A program made the position numbers and the translations under genes. The notes under the pieces were generated by a model. That model worked only from the letters and a program-made list of their open reading frames with translations. It searched no databases and was not told the DNA's origin. From Terramyces sp. JEL0728 (taxonomy: Eukaryota > Chytridiomycota > Chytridiomycetes > Rhizophydiales > Terramycetaceae), in contig JADIIU010000068.1 in NCBI GenBank assembly GCA_027603945.1, forward strand, positions 1 through 64,000: a stretch of 64,000 nt of DNA, in the 5' to 3' direction. Shown here in pieces: positions 31,759 to 43,578 of this stretch. The stretch's first letter is position 1, and every line of letters begins with the position of its first letter.

Positions 31759-34700
31759 ATGTTGAAAAGGGGGGAACTCACAGTATACAACTTGTGGGTT
31801 CATGATGAACGCACTATCCATCATGATTTGGTAATCAATCCGGATGTGTTCAACGATCTCGCAATTGGAGATTTGGTAGAAATTACACTATACGAAAGAA
31901 ATAACGAGAAAGCCAGCCAATTACTCTTGAAAGTAGCTGTGCTAGAGAAGGACATGATTGCGAAACAATTGCAGGTAAGTGAGGGTAACGTTAGATCTCA
32001 ATTGCACAGAATATTGCGACGCAATTTCAAATGCCCGCGAGGAGTCTCGTTACTCTTAGAAAAATCACCGAAGTAGAATCAATATCAGTGCTAGAGATTG
32101 CTTTTAGAGATCAGTACATTGGGAGGAGCGATATGTGGCAATTGAAGAATTCCCTGATAGGAAATTGCGTATATGTTGGGAAAAAGGTTACCTCATTAGG
32201 GGTAAGAGGGCAGATTAAAGGAATTTATCTGAATGGAGTGGCAAAATTATCTGGATACGTCTCTGAACAGACTCGCCCTATATTCCGATCGGAAACTGCC
32301 AAATACTTTATATTCATTCAAATGAGCAAAGAAATGTGGGAGTTTGATGAAGACGGAGAAATAGTGTTTGAAAAGGGGGTTCATGGTTTCTTGCCAGAGT
32401 TGTTTGCGAAATGGAAAAGCATTGGAACAAACCATATAGTCTCGATAGTCCTTTTTGCGCGTATATTATATCCCCAAGAACCTAAAAACGTAAACCAAAG
32501 CTTTCACAGAGATGCAAATGGCAGGTATTGTCGAGATTTTTATCGCGTAATAGTTGATTGGGAAACGAGGGCTGACTGGAACCAAATACTTGGTAATTAG
32601 TTTCTTAAATAGTGCCTCTTAAAACTGAATTTATCAAATTCCAGAGAGATGTGCTTCAAATGCAAGGTATGGACGGATCCACTATCCTGATGGGGACAAA
32701 TTCGACTGCCGCAGAAGGAAATTTATTGGAAGCTATTAATCTGGCTCTGAACCCTTTCGACAAGCACTACATTGACCGCGATCTATCAAGAACTGTACTT
32801 TTGTTTAAATTGTAGGGGCTATCTGTTGTAATAATTACTGCATCTACCGGAATATTTGAGGTAGAAAAGAAATTGTGTAGGATGACAACCCAAAGAATGA
32901 TTGACAATGGAATATCGTTGGATTTGGTATGTCTGTCTAAACCCCCCTTACATTCAGTTCCACTGTTCAAATTTTTGACTAAAAACCCACGACCAACTAC
33001 TAGCCATACCAACAGCTACGACCCAAGCTTTGATTTTGGACCTTTATCTTTAAGCATTGCGACCAGATCCGATAGGAGCATGGACAGGGATGTTTACACT
33101 TCGAGGATTGCAAACTCTGAACTACGCAAGCAGGAGGTTTTCGACTATCTATATACAGATGACGAAATTGATGAACCCGAGTCGTATGTATATATGATTC
33201 CCGATTGGGTAGATTGCAGTTTTTGGAGCAGAGAGAAACCAAAACTGGAATGGGAAATCAACGAAACCTCATTTAAATCCAGGTGTAAAATGTATGAAGT
33301 TCAAATGCTGGGATTAATGGACATGGAGTCAAAGATTCATCTACCTTACTTGGATATATTCACCAATGTTGATGATAAAGGGCCTTTTCCAATTTCAAAG
33401 GACCCAACCTCAGCTTGCATTGCTCACGACGAATCAATATTCAAGATAGCTAAACATAAATACAAAAGTTTAAGCTCGTTACCAAATGAAGAGGAATTGG
33501 ACAATGCGCTCCACCGCTTTGCAAGTCCTGATAGCCACGGAAACTCTTCAAGATCCACCACAAACTTGACTAGATTTAGTGTAGAGGAGCCTGAAAGAAA
33601 ATTAGGGCCGCGTCTAGGTTCAAGTTTACCAAAAGGTGTTCCTTTGGGCTCCAGCCTCCCCAAAGCTATACCTTTTGTTTCCACTGCAAATGACAGATGG
33701 GTGCGAGAAAGCTCATATCCCGACAAGCAAATAGATTTAGTGTCAAAGTTTCGGAAAAAGAATTTCCTGGAGGGGAAAAATGACAATATTAAAGATACAT
33801 ACGAGTACTCCAAGTATTCTACATCAAGAGAACCCATCACCATTGTAAATCACCATCGCTCGTTCCAAAATTACAGAAATGACGATCACAAGGGAAGCTG
33901 CTCCACAGATTCAAGAGGCAACTCTCCAGTTACAGAATCTCAGAGGCTGTTTTCAAAAGGAACTTCTCCTGGGAAAACCCCCATCAAACAGCAATTCCTT
34001 CGACATAATTACGTCAATCCTTTTCAGAGAGGGAAACGACTGAAGACTGGTATAAACGATAAACGATGGGAACATATATTTCCAGTATTTTCGAACTAAC
34101 ATGTATAAATGGGTGTCCCATGATGAAAATCAAAGCTATACAAACTGGAAATCTTTATGTTCCCCAGCCTGTCTACCTCTAACCATCGAATATTTTCCGT
34201 CGCAAGAGGAACTAACAGAGTTTTATCAGGAATATACTTGTAACAATTGCTGAGATTAGATAACGTTCTCCCAAGTGATGAGCTTGGCACCCTCGACAGC
34301 CATAAAATTGAATCCCTGTTAGTTGAATTAATTGGCCAGCGCTTAGCACAAGGCTTTCAGTTGATCGTTTCACCAATGGCAGACATATCACAAGGTATAT
34401 CGTATATAACACAGCAAAACACGCTGATTCAAGAACACGCACCTTGAAACCCGATGGGACTTCTTCAGTCCAAACCATTTCAATTTCAAAGCCATATTAT
34501 GTCTGTCTAGGGGATCATGTGCATAAACTGTTTTATGATGCCTCTGGAAATAACGTTGAAGTGAAACGCTACACCAGAGTTGTAAAATACAATCGTGAGC
34601 CCATAGACTATACATGTGAAATATGGTATAGAGATTTTGAGGGCTACATGACCAGAACAGTTTCCTTTGCTTATCCTGCACTTTCCACGTACAATTGGAA

Positions 34701-36215
34701 TTATCTGGACCACTTGATTACTGGAAATCAAGATCAAATGACGGATGCACTACGATTCTGGAGAATTAGGTTTTTGCTGATCCCAACTGAAGCTCCGCCT
34801 AGTTTTTCTACTGCAGAAAAATTGGACGATGAAGAAGAAAGACTAGTTGGGTTTGCAAAGTTTATGTGACAAAAGTTAATAGTAGGGAGCACATAGAAAA
34901 AGCAAGATATCACAATGGCGAAGATATGGATGCAAATGGGCAAAATAGACAATCTCTAGATATTCAACTAACTACACTTAATCTCAGTAGCCTGGTCGCA
35001 AGCGAGAATGTCCATTCATTACTACCGGAAGCGTTTACTAAAAGCAAATCAGACGAATTTGGAAACATGAAGATAGAACAGCTTTCAAAGAAAATGAGTT
35101 TCGAAAGCATTGCCGTAGCCATGAAAAAAACACCTCCAGATGGGCTGTGTTTTCAGGATAGACATTGGCATAACGAAATTTGTATATTACCTGTAACGTA
35201 GATGTTAATGTTATTACTGGAGCTGAACTGGTGGATTGGATTTTAAAGCATTTTGAAGAGGTTGACTCTAGGGAAGCTGCAATTGATATCGGAAATTATT
35301 TTATAGATGGAGGCTTGCTCGAGCACGCAAAACAACGGCACAAGCTGCTGGATGGATTCTACTTTTACAAATTTTGTAGAAATTGGGAAGGTGAATTTGC
35401 TGGAAAGGCCGATACCGAAGCCCGCCAATCTGGATCCCGTTTCCAGGCTGTCAAGCAGCTTCCAATTGATATGGATCCTTACAAAAAGTCTTCCCGACCT
35501 GAAATGGCTCTGCTTCATTATGATACAACTCACAATACCAAAAACTGTTATCATTTTCAATTACATTGGCTAGTATGTACTGCGCGATTAGTTGAAGATA
35601 TGCTTCATTCATGGGGGAGAAGTGCTGAAAAGTGCGGGTTTAAATTAGTGGAATGCCCGGGAGTTCAGGTAATTTATTTTTACGTTAGGCATCCGAATTT
35701 GGGGAAGATAATCCGTTTCAAGCTCTTAGACCAATCAAGCTGTCTGTCCTGCCTCCTCATTCCGAATCAGTTCTCAAGAATGTAAAGAAAAAAGTGCTAT
35801 TACCCAGTGAATGGTTCAAGAGGGAACTTGTCAGGACTTTTAACTTTGTCTTGGATACAGAATCTGATTCATCATTCCCTCCAAACTCTAGGGGGTTTTC
35901 ATACCAAAGAAAGCCGTGGCCAAATAGTAATTGTAACTGATAATAGCCCAATATGTCCATAGAAGCGGTATCGCGTTCGTTCAAATACTGCCCAATGACC
36001 AAGGCTTCTTGTGGGTAAACAATCGGTTGTTATTAGCGAGCAACACCAGTAAATCCACCCTTGGAACAATTCCCTCTCCCGACCTCTGCAGAAAGCAATT
36101 CGAAGGGTTTTGTGCGGATTCCAGCGCATTGGAAAAGTTTTGGATTTCATTGGGAGAGAAACTGATTGCCTTAACGTCTCAGTTATCTGATCCAATCATA
36201 ATAGATAGTTTGTAA
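31759..36215 (+). CDS. IML1: Iml1/DEPDC5, GATOR1 (SEACIT) catalytic subunit
   Basis: Eleven exons, 1418 residues. Introns: 31975-31994, 32593-32612, 32795-32815 (21), 34085-34103 (19, see its own entry), 34240-34259, 34395-34414, 34866-34885, 35182-35201, 35669-35688 and 35927-35946; all others 20 nt. Iml1 is the GTPase-activating protein for Gtr1/RagA and turns TORC1 off when amino acids are scarce. Recognisable regions: the N-terminal [15 protein letters not shown], the SABA-type [20 protein letters not shown], then a long Ser-rich linker, [37 protein letters not shown], the DEP domain ([39 protein letters not shown]), and the C-terminal [16 protein letters not shown]. Gtr2 is at 5.3-6.2 kb. 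Confidence 0.94.
34085..34103 (+). other. Possible GT-TG intron in IML1
   Basis: After ...KRWEHIFP the frame runs GTATTTTCGAACTAACATG and hits a stop (TAA) in it, while the conserved [10 protein letters not shown]...SPACLPLT continues at 34104. Removing 34085-34103 (19 nt) restores the frame. The segment has a GT start and a CTAAC branch-like motif at the usual place, but it ends in TG, not AG. Removing only 16 nt also keeps frame and adds Met. No AG lies within reach. Confidence 0.5.
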
Positions 36216-36283
36216 TTTTTATAATATTAATCAGTCCATGATCATTTGGAGTTTGTAATTCCCAGTACAATTTTTTTGCCCAA

Positions 36284-39155
36284 ATGAAACAAAGATTTTC
36301 AGCACTAGATATTTCAGTTTCTGTGACTGAATTAGCTCCCAAGTTGATCGGAATGAGACTTGCAAATTGTATTTGGGATTAACCTAGTATATGATATCAA
36401 CTCGAGAACCTTATTGTTGAAATTCCAAAAACCAGACAGGAAAGAAATGCTACTTTTGGAATCTGGAGTTCGAATTCATACTACGAATTATGTCAGAAAC
36501 AAAGAACAGACACCTTCTGGATTCAATATGAAGTTACGAAAGCACTTGCGATCAAAACGGTTAAATTCATTTAGCCAACTTGGACATGATAGAAGAATTG
36601 ATATGGAATTTGGTGAAAAGGAGTACTCGTTCCATTTAATTATTGAATTCTTTGCGGCGGGAAATATTATCCTTACTGACCACGAATATCGAATCCTCTC
36701 TGTCTTAAGAAATGTTGACTTTAAAGACCAAGATTCTATTCAAGTGGGCAATGTGTATAGTTTGGAAAATATTTTCAGGTTTAAGCCTATAGATGGAGAG
36801 ACTCTTTACAATGCATTGACAAAAATTGAGGATAACGACGCACCAAATATGAAATTCAAAAAGAAAGCCCGCAATCTCCGAAATTTATTACGAACTTCAC
36901 TGGGCACCTCCTACGGACCTGCTTTGATTGATTTTACCATTGCAAACGCAGGTTTGGATCCCAATCAAACTAATTTGGCGGGTTTTAAAGAAAGGGACAG
37001 CTCGGATTTCCAAGCATTAATGAAATCATTTGCAGCCACAGACAAACTAATACTTGATCCAGCAACAGCTGTTTTTAAAGGTTTTATCATCAACGAATCT
37101 TCCACTGATGAAAAATTGGGTGCCGTTTATGACGAATTTCATCCATTCTTTCCAGCACATATGAAAACCCGCTCCATATTAGAATACGATTCCTTCAATT
37201 CTGCGGTCGATGAATTCTTTTCCAAAGTTGAATCGCAAAAGTTGGAACAAAAAGCGAGACAGGCGGAATTGCATGCTATCAAGAAAATAGAATCAGTTAA
37301 GCAAAATAATTTAAACCAAATTAAAAACTTTCAGTTATCCCAGGAAGAAAAACAATTGAAAGCGGCTGCAATAGAAATGAATCTAGATGCGGTTGAATCG
37401 GCAATTCAAACAATTTGCTCCTTTGTAGCATCTGGAATGGATTGGATAGATCTCCAGGAGTTAATCAAAGAAGAAAAAGGCAAAGGCAACCCTCTAGCCT
37501 TGATTATCGCTGAACTAAAGCTCTCTGTCGGCATGATAACTTTGGAACTACCTCACCCAAATTCAGACAGTGATCAATCGGACTATGATTCAGACGACTC
37601 CAGCACTCCGCCGCGGAAACCAGCCGACAAATTAAAGATCGATGTGGATATTTATCAATCAGCGTATGCAAATGCGAGGGGTTACTATACTGCGAAGAAG
37701 GTAGCTGTTGAAAAGGAAAAGAAAACAATATTGGCGTCTACAAAAGCTATAGATAGTGCAGAAAAGAAAATTATGAAAAATTTGGCAAGTAAAGAGTCGA
37801 AATCTGCTAAAATTACAAAATATAGATCTCCAATGTGGTTCGAAAAGTTCTTGTGGTTCATTTCAACTGAAAACTATCTGGTGATTGGAGGGCGGGATGA
37901 CACACAAAATGAATTGCTAGTGACAAAGTATATGCAATCAGGCGATGTGTATGTCCATTCAGATTTGGAAGGAAGCTGTAGTGTGATCGTAAAGGCTCTT
38001 GATGGTGATTTGCGGAGGTATGCTTCAATGACAACTCTTATTCAAGCTGCAGCAATGTGTATGTGCAATTCTAAGGCCTGGGATTCGAAAATTGTTACTT
38101 CGGCTTTTTGGGTTAAGAGTAATCAAGTAACAAAGAAATCTTTTGCAGGAGACAGTATGCCATTGGGAAAATTCAGGATTTTAGGCGAAAAAAACTTTTT
38201 GCCAGCTACCCAGCTAATAATGGGAGTCGGTTTATTGTTTGAAATTGAAACGCCAAATGCTACACATCAATATGAAAGAAGACCATGGGCAAATAATGGG
38301 ACAGTAGCTTTGGAAGAAATCAAAGAGTCATTTATTGATGTAGGAATTGATTTGTCCAGTGAAAACAGACACAATTTAGATGGTGCAACACAAAGCGTAA
38401 CAAATAACAAGCAACTTGGAAGCGAGGAAGATGAACTGGCAATACCAAATGATGATATTGAAAATGCAGCTAGTATCACTGTGGTTGATCAACCTGTTGA
38501 ACCACTTGGCCAATATGAATCAAATTCCGCCAGAGAACTCGAAACCGAAACTAATGAGAGCCAAGTTTCGAACGAAAGTATACAGTCCAACAATCAATTG
38601 CCAGCAAAAGCTGGAAGAGGGAAAAAAGGAAAATTAATGAAAATAAAAAACAAATATGCAGATCAGGACGAAGAGGATAAAGAAATGATGATGAACTTGC
38701 TCGGATCAGCCAAAGGGCCACAACCAAAGGGAAAGAAAGCGAAAGCAGCAGCAGCAAAGGCTAAGGAGCGCACGCAGTTTGAAAACCAAAAGGAAAAGAG
38801 AAAGAGTGGTGTAGCTAAAATTCCAAACATTGTTGCTAACAGTGCAACTGTCGATATTCCCTTGATCAATTACGATTTGCTAACCAGTCAACCTAATGAA
38901 CAAGATATAATCATAAACTGTCTTCCTGTTTGCGCTCCGTGGACTGTCCTGCAAAAGTATCAGTATAAATTGAAAATTACACCTGGGTCACAAAAAAGAG
39001 GGAAAGCTGCTAAACAAGTGTCCAACGCTTTAATTTCTTTCACAGAAAAGCAGTCATCATCAGAAATTTGTACGGCAATCAAATCAATTCCAGAGCAAGA
39101 ATGGATAAATGTCATGTTCTCCAGAGTAAAAGTTGGGGCAATTGAAAAGAAATAA
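36284..39155 (+). CDS. NEMF/Rqc2 (Tae2) ribosome quality-control factor
   Basis: Two exons, intron 36369-36387 (19), 950 residues. Rqc2/NEMF binds the stalled 60S subunit, recruits Listerin/Ltn1 and adds C-terminal Ala/Thr tails. The first exon (MKQRFSALDISVSVTELAPK, ending LIGMRLAN) joins LYDINSRTLLLKFQKPDRKE and LLLESGVRIHTT, the NFACT-N start. The central coil and acidic linker (SDSDQSDYDSDDSS) are followed by NFACT-R (WFEKFLWFISTENYLVIGGR, GDVYVHSDLEGS, VYVHSD being diagnostic). The end is NFACT-C (LPVCAPWTVLQKYQYKLKI). A Lys-rich tract (GRGKKGKLMKIKNKYADQDE) before it is typical. Length is as expected. Confidence 0.96.
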
Positions 39156-39255
39156 AAAGCATAACAGGACATGAAATTCAAATATTTTTCATTGTCAAAT
39201 AAATCCTACAATAGAGTGAGCAAAATCGTGTAAATTCAAAAAAATATATGAATAT

Positions 39256-41013
39256 CTAAGCAAGTAAAGTCTCCAAATACTTTTTTGCCTGTTTGGTAGG
39301 GACGGATTTGAATGTCGCACATTTTTGATTCTGCGAAATTGCAGGTATGATCGCAGAATCTCCAGTCTTCATCGTTGGATGGTTTGTCCTTGAACTATGG
39401 CCAAAAGGAATCCCTACCTTAATTGATGGAATATAAATAGAAGTTTTTTTAATTGGAGTAGTAGATGGTCGTTTTCTAGCAGATTTGTTGGATTTTGTGT
39501 TTCCTAAAGCACCTAAAGCAGATGCGGTGGTTGCCCGGTATTTTGGCTGCTGCAATACTTCTGTGGGAATTATGACAGTAGTTTCTTCATGTTCGTCAGT
39601 CTCGAAATATTTTGGCAAAGTGTCAAAGTCAATTGCAGTTGAGGGTCTTGATATAGGGAGTAAGATGTTGGACAAGTCTCTTTTCTTTTTGAAAAAAGAT
39701 TCGTTATCCTCCAATTTACGGTTTTTGGCCTTTTTCTCAATTTTTTCAATTTTTAGACGCAGCTGCCGAGATAATCTCTTTTCCTCTGCCAAGGCGTCTA
39801 AACACTCATGTAACGAAATTGAATGTTCACAAAGTTGCTGCTGAATTTTCGAAATGTAAGTTTCAACAGATATTGTTTCCATGAGATCTTTGTTTGTCTG
39901 AATTTTAGATGTTGAGAGACTAGGAGTATACTGGGACAAGTACTTTTTCAATGACTCTATGTGACTGCAGTTGAAATTGGTTTCTGGGTACCGTTTTGGA
40001 ATACCTGTTCGTACATTCTTGTATGGATTATTCCTAGCATCAGATCAACAGTACAAATGTTGCAAATTTTCCATTGTACGTTTGACTTCTACATCAAACG
40101 AACTCGGAGGTTCAAAAAGTTTCTGTGCGCCAAGGATATCCGCAGTTTCGCTAATACAATCGTTCATAGATATATGCAAATCATTCTTATCCCCGATATC
40201 GTCGTCCATAGCCAGGGATGTTGTAGTGAAATTGACGGCTTTCTTTTCAGGCTTAGATTCCATTTCTTTCGCATTCGTCGGGTCGGACACTACGTTTTCA
40301 ATTTTGGTTGAAACTTTTCTTTTTTGAGTGACATATATACTCCTGAATTCTTCAAGGGCAGAATCCAAGATGGCAGCTTCGTCCAAAAACGTTCGTTTAG
40401 TAGGCTTCCGCCTTTCTTTATTCTTTTCCTTGGCTTCGTTAGAATTGCTGCTATTTTCCTTCTCCAAAACCAGTTTGTGCAAATCATCTCTTGACTGATA
40501 AGCGACTATCCTATCTTGCACTAATTTCTTGTTAGAAGCAATTAAATCTGAGTTTTGCTTAGATATTGTCTGCATGGACTTTCCTATCTCATCCAATAAT
40601 AGATTTTGCATTTTAATCGTGCTTTTCAATTCCTCTACACTTGCTTCTTCGGAATCATAAAGTACGCCCTTTTCAGCAGATGAGGGTTCGCCAGGAGTAA
40701 GATTTAATTTGTAAATTACTTTGTTAATTACCCTTGACAAGTCAATATCTGAAAACTTTATAAGGGTAGCAGGATTCGTGGCCACTTCTTCAGAAAGGGT
40801 GACCTTTATAGTCTCGTTAATGGTATTTATGTGGGCTAAATCTGGAGGAGCGACGGAAGCAAATCTGTTGTTTCTGGCCTTTTGATAAAATTCTTCTTGT
40901 TGGTTGGCAAATGCTTTCTTTTGTTTTACATGTGTTGCTACAATATTACTTTTTTGATGAGTATGTTCGTCAGGAATTTTTGTGAAATCAATGAATAACT
41001 CGTCTGATGACAT
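39256..41013 (-). CDS. Coiled-coil protein, unrecognised
   Basis: Two exons, intron 40034-40054 (21), 578 residues from ATG 41013. The N-terminal part (MSSDELFIDFTKIPDEHTHQ) is followed by QKKAFANQQEEFYQKARNNR and a heptad-rich region (TIKMQNLLLDEIGKSMQTIS) with Lys/Glu-rich linkers. The second exon has another coil (LDALAEEKRLSRQLRLKIEK) and a basic Ser/Thr/Pro-rich end (KSARKRPSTTPIKKTSIYIP). No catalytic domain seen. Basal body, spindle pole or cytoskeletal roles would fit but are guesses. Confidence 0.8.
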
Positions 41014-41169
41014 TATTTGTAAGGGCAAATTTCCGATAAAATTTTTCGTATTGTTTACGGGAATAAGTTCAGATATAGACTAATTAAGTAAACAGGTCTT
41101 TGTATTAGTAGCACTTAATACTTTATTAAAGAGAAAAATAGCCAATATATTTCAGATATTGAGCACAAT

Positions 41170-42989
41170 CTATTCCAGTGGAACGCAAGTAAACAATTTG
41201 TCTATTTCTTGACCTAAATCCATTCGAGGTGTTCCATCCAGATTATCGTATAAGGGGTTGATACCTTCAATAACGTGAGAGTTTGACTTCTTGATTATTG
41301 ATGGTGCACTTGACTGTGGGAATGGAACTGATTGGAATGTGTTTGTCTTCATTGAAGCTGGCGATGGAGATTTAATCGTTGGACGTCTACCAGCACCTTC
41401 AGTTCGAAGAAATGACAAACTTTTAATTGTATCTCCTTGGATAAGCACAGATTACCTTGCTTTTTATCCTCAGCGTGGTCTTTTAGAGTGACCTCTGATG
41501 GTCTAATGGCGTGTCTATCTTCCAGAAGTGGTGGAGAATTTCGATCAAATATTTCAGATACTTCATCGGAAACTAAATCCAAAGCTGACTTCACAATCCT
41601 TTTCGCTGCAGGTACATCTTTCAAAAATGAAGCGGGATGGTAAATAGTTACAGGAATATCTAACTCGACCTTTTTAATTCCAACCCACAGAGAAACAGTA
41701 ATAACGTAGAAGACATCGATTAGATTGGAATTTCGTATTGTTGCGGCTGAGAGCTGATATTAATTAATTATTACTGGAATGGACAAGTCCAACACCACAA
41801 TTTTCGCATCCTCTGCTTCAATCCCATCCCATTCGCCAATCTGGGATTCCAGCGAGAATTCCTCTGAATTTGCATTGTTTTTCCAAATATCCAAACCTGA
41901 AGCAGTTTTTGATCGGGAATGATCGAATACTTTTTTGGCAATGGTTCTTTTGGAAAATGACACGGGATTAAACGATGAAGACCCACTTTGCGTATCGCTG
42001 GCATAAGTTTTAATTTTTCTAACTAGTTCCAATTCGATTTTGTTTATCTGGGTTACACCAGGTTACCTTTTTCACCGTTTCATTCTTGATATCAATATGC
42101 AAGAAACACATGTTACCGCTTTCAATCACGCCTCTTTCTTCATGCTCTTGTTGTACGGAACGGGTACAAACTGATGCTTTTACCGCCAACTTTAGTTTCT
42201 TTCCAAATCCGAATAAACCGCTGGAAACAAGCTCCTTTTTCTCGACTGTGACCACTGACCGTTCATTCAGTTCATAGGTGTTGCTGATTGAATGTGGTAC
42301 AGACTCGTAAACTGTCAATTGCTTGTAGGCGGCAAGAGGTTCCCTTGGAACCATTCCTTGCTTAGATTCGAGTATTCTAAATAAAAAACTGGCTACCCTG
42401 CGACAAAATATCTAATTCCGCCTGCTTTTTGGTGCCAAAAGCTGCTTGGAAGTGGATGCATAGGTAAAACTTCAGTTTTGATATTGTGATTCTCTTCATC
42501 CCTTTGCAAATTAAATGGGATTGAAAATTTGTACGACATGGAGCCATATTTAGCTTTCCACATTCCGTGCTCATCTGGAGTTCCAGCATACACCGAATCA
42601 CACGGCACCAGACGAACATCTTGCAATATCCAGTGCTTTGATATGAACAGTCTGGGTTTTGAGTTTTTAGCTGTCAAATTTTCTTCAATTCCTACGAGAT
42701 AAACCAAAATCCTCCCCAACTTGCAAAAACCCTCCTTGTAACAAGTGATTTTCAATTTTCCATCTACAAAGCTATTTGTTACAAAAGTGCTCCTATCCAA
42801 ACTAATTTCGACTTCTAGCGATGGAATGCGCGATTTGACTTGCTTTGGAGCAGTTTCAAATGGCGGCAAGACTGATTTAAAAACTCTAGAGTCGTTGTCG
42901 GTGCGTGGTGGGCGATTATCAATCTCCTTTTCATCCATGTAATCCTGACTAATTGCAGTAGAGATAGGGTTGGATTGCCAACTGGTCAT
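41170..42989 (-). CDS. Arrestin-domain protein
   Basis: Five exons, introns 42377-42396 (20), 42048-42066 (19), 41754-41774 (21) and 41436-41455 (20), 579 residues from ATG 42989. Arrestin-N: SLEVEISLDRSTFVTNSFVD, GKLKITCYKEG, YGSMSYKFSIPFNL, PLPSSFWHQKAGGIRYFVAG. Arrestin-C begins with ELNERSVVTVEKKELVSSGL, with LKLAVKASVCTRSV and the strand DVFYVITVSLWVGIKKVELDIPVTIYH. The family includes alpha-arrestins (ubiquitin-ligase adaptors for permease endocytosis) and visual/beta arrestins. No clear PPxY motif is visible. It could act on the amino-acid permease or a receptor; this is inference. Confidence 0.85.
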
Positions 42990-43237
42990 GTTTTTCAAAC
43001 TATTGACGCGTCAATTAAACTTTTATGCCAACTTAAACCCTAGACGTGGAAATAATGGCTATCCAACAGTACACCAGCAATTAATGTGCTCTCAAATCAT
43101 TGTATTGATATTTTAGAAATTGGAAATGCCAAGTTATGCAAATACTGCATTAGAGCATCAGAAGAAGACGAATATGTTCCAAAGTGCATTCGAGGTTTAA
43201 TTAATCGCACTGGGTTTATTTGGTTTTAGCCGCAGTT

Positions 43238-43244
43238 TGACTCA
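43238..43244 (+). promoter_or_regulatory. Gcn4/AP-1-type site TGACTCA
   Basis: Perfect TGACTCA, the core site of Gcn4/AP-1 bZIP factors, 62 bp upstream of a TATA-like box (43300) and 341 bp upstream of the bZIP reading frame whose basic region is GCN4-like. Self-regulation is possible. A single 7-mer has limited statistical weight. Confidence 0.45.
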
Positions 43245-43299
43245 CCCTGTATCGACAGTTTGATTGGCCGAAATCCTGGAGAAGTGTGGCTGAGGAAAG

Positions 43300-43307
43300 T
43301 ATAAAAA
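43300..43307 (+). promoter_or_regulatory. TATA-like box for the bZIP gene
   Basis: TATAAAAA at 43300-43307, following a TGACTCA site and preceding the bZIP leader. If transcription starts 25-35 bp downstream, the first upstream ATG at 43320 would fall just before or at the mRNA start. Confidence 0.4.
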
Positions 43308-43319
43308 CAATAAACTACA

Positions 43320-43415
43320 ATGCATTCTAAAATCCCTGGCTTTATAAGTAGCAGTTCATCGCATACGCACCACCTTATAGCAGCCGAACACAAATCTCAT
43401 ATAATCTCCCCTTAA
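43320..43415 (+). promoter_or_regulatory. Upstream ORF 1 of the bZIP gene (31 codons)
   Basis: ATG 43320 to TAA 43415, Ser/His-rich peptide (MHSKIPGFISSSSSHTHH). It precedes the bZIP frame and is out of frame with it. It may or may not be in the mRNA, depending on the start site (TATA-like box at 43300). Confidence 0.3.
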
Positions 43416-43472
43416 AACCTTAAAAATTTACAAAAGCCCAGTTAGTCAATATCAAACAAAAGAAAATCAAAA

Positions 43473-43556
43473 ATGCAACACTCAATTCAAAACCAATACA
43501 ATTTTATCGCTAGATCACCTCTTTTTACCTGGGCAATCAAAAAACCCGCCAGATAA
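43473..43556 (+). promoter_or_regulatory. Upstream ORF 2 of the bZIP gene (27 codons)
   Basis: ATG 43473 to TAA 43556, ending 22 nt before the first called codon of the bZIP frame and out of frame with it. It is the last ATG before the bZIP domain region. GCN4 and ATF4 are controlled by uORFs in this way, so a similar translational switch is plausible. Confidence 0.4.
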
Positions 43557-43578
43557 ATTCCCTGAATGTGATCCAAAC

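Larger units (their letters stand above)
42990..43319 (+). other. Non-annotated stretch with an open-frame fragment
   Basis: Between the arrestin start and the bZIP leader. One plus-strand frame is open from about 43041 to 43228 without an ATG and reads protein-like (IDILEIGNAKLCKYCIRASE), with CKYC and KCIRG cysteines. A second frame starts with ATG at about 43107 (MPSYANTALEHQKKTNM) and could be spliced on at 43195. No reading is supported by a known family or by an intron of the usual length, so no gene is called. The 3' part carries a TGACTCA site and a TATA-like box. Confidence 0.4.
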
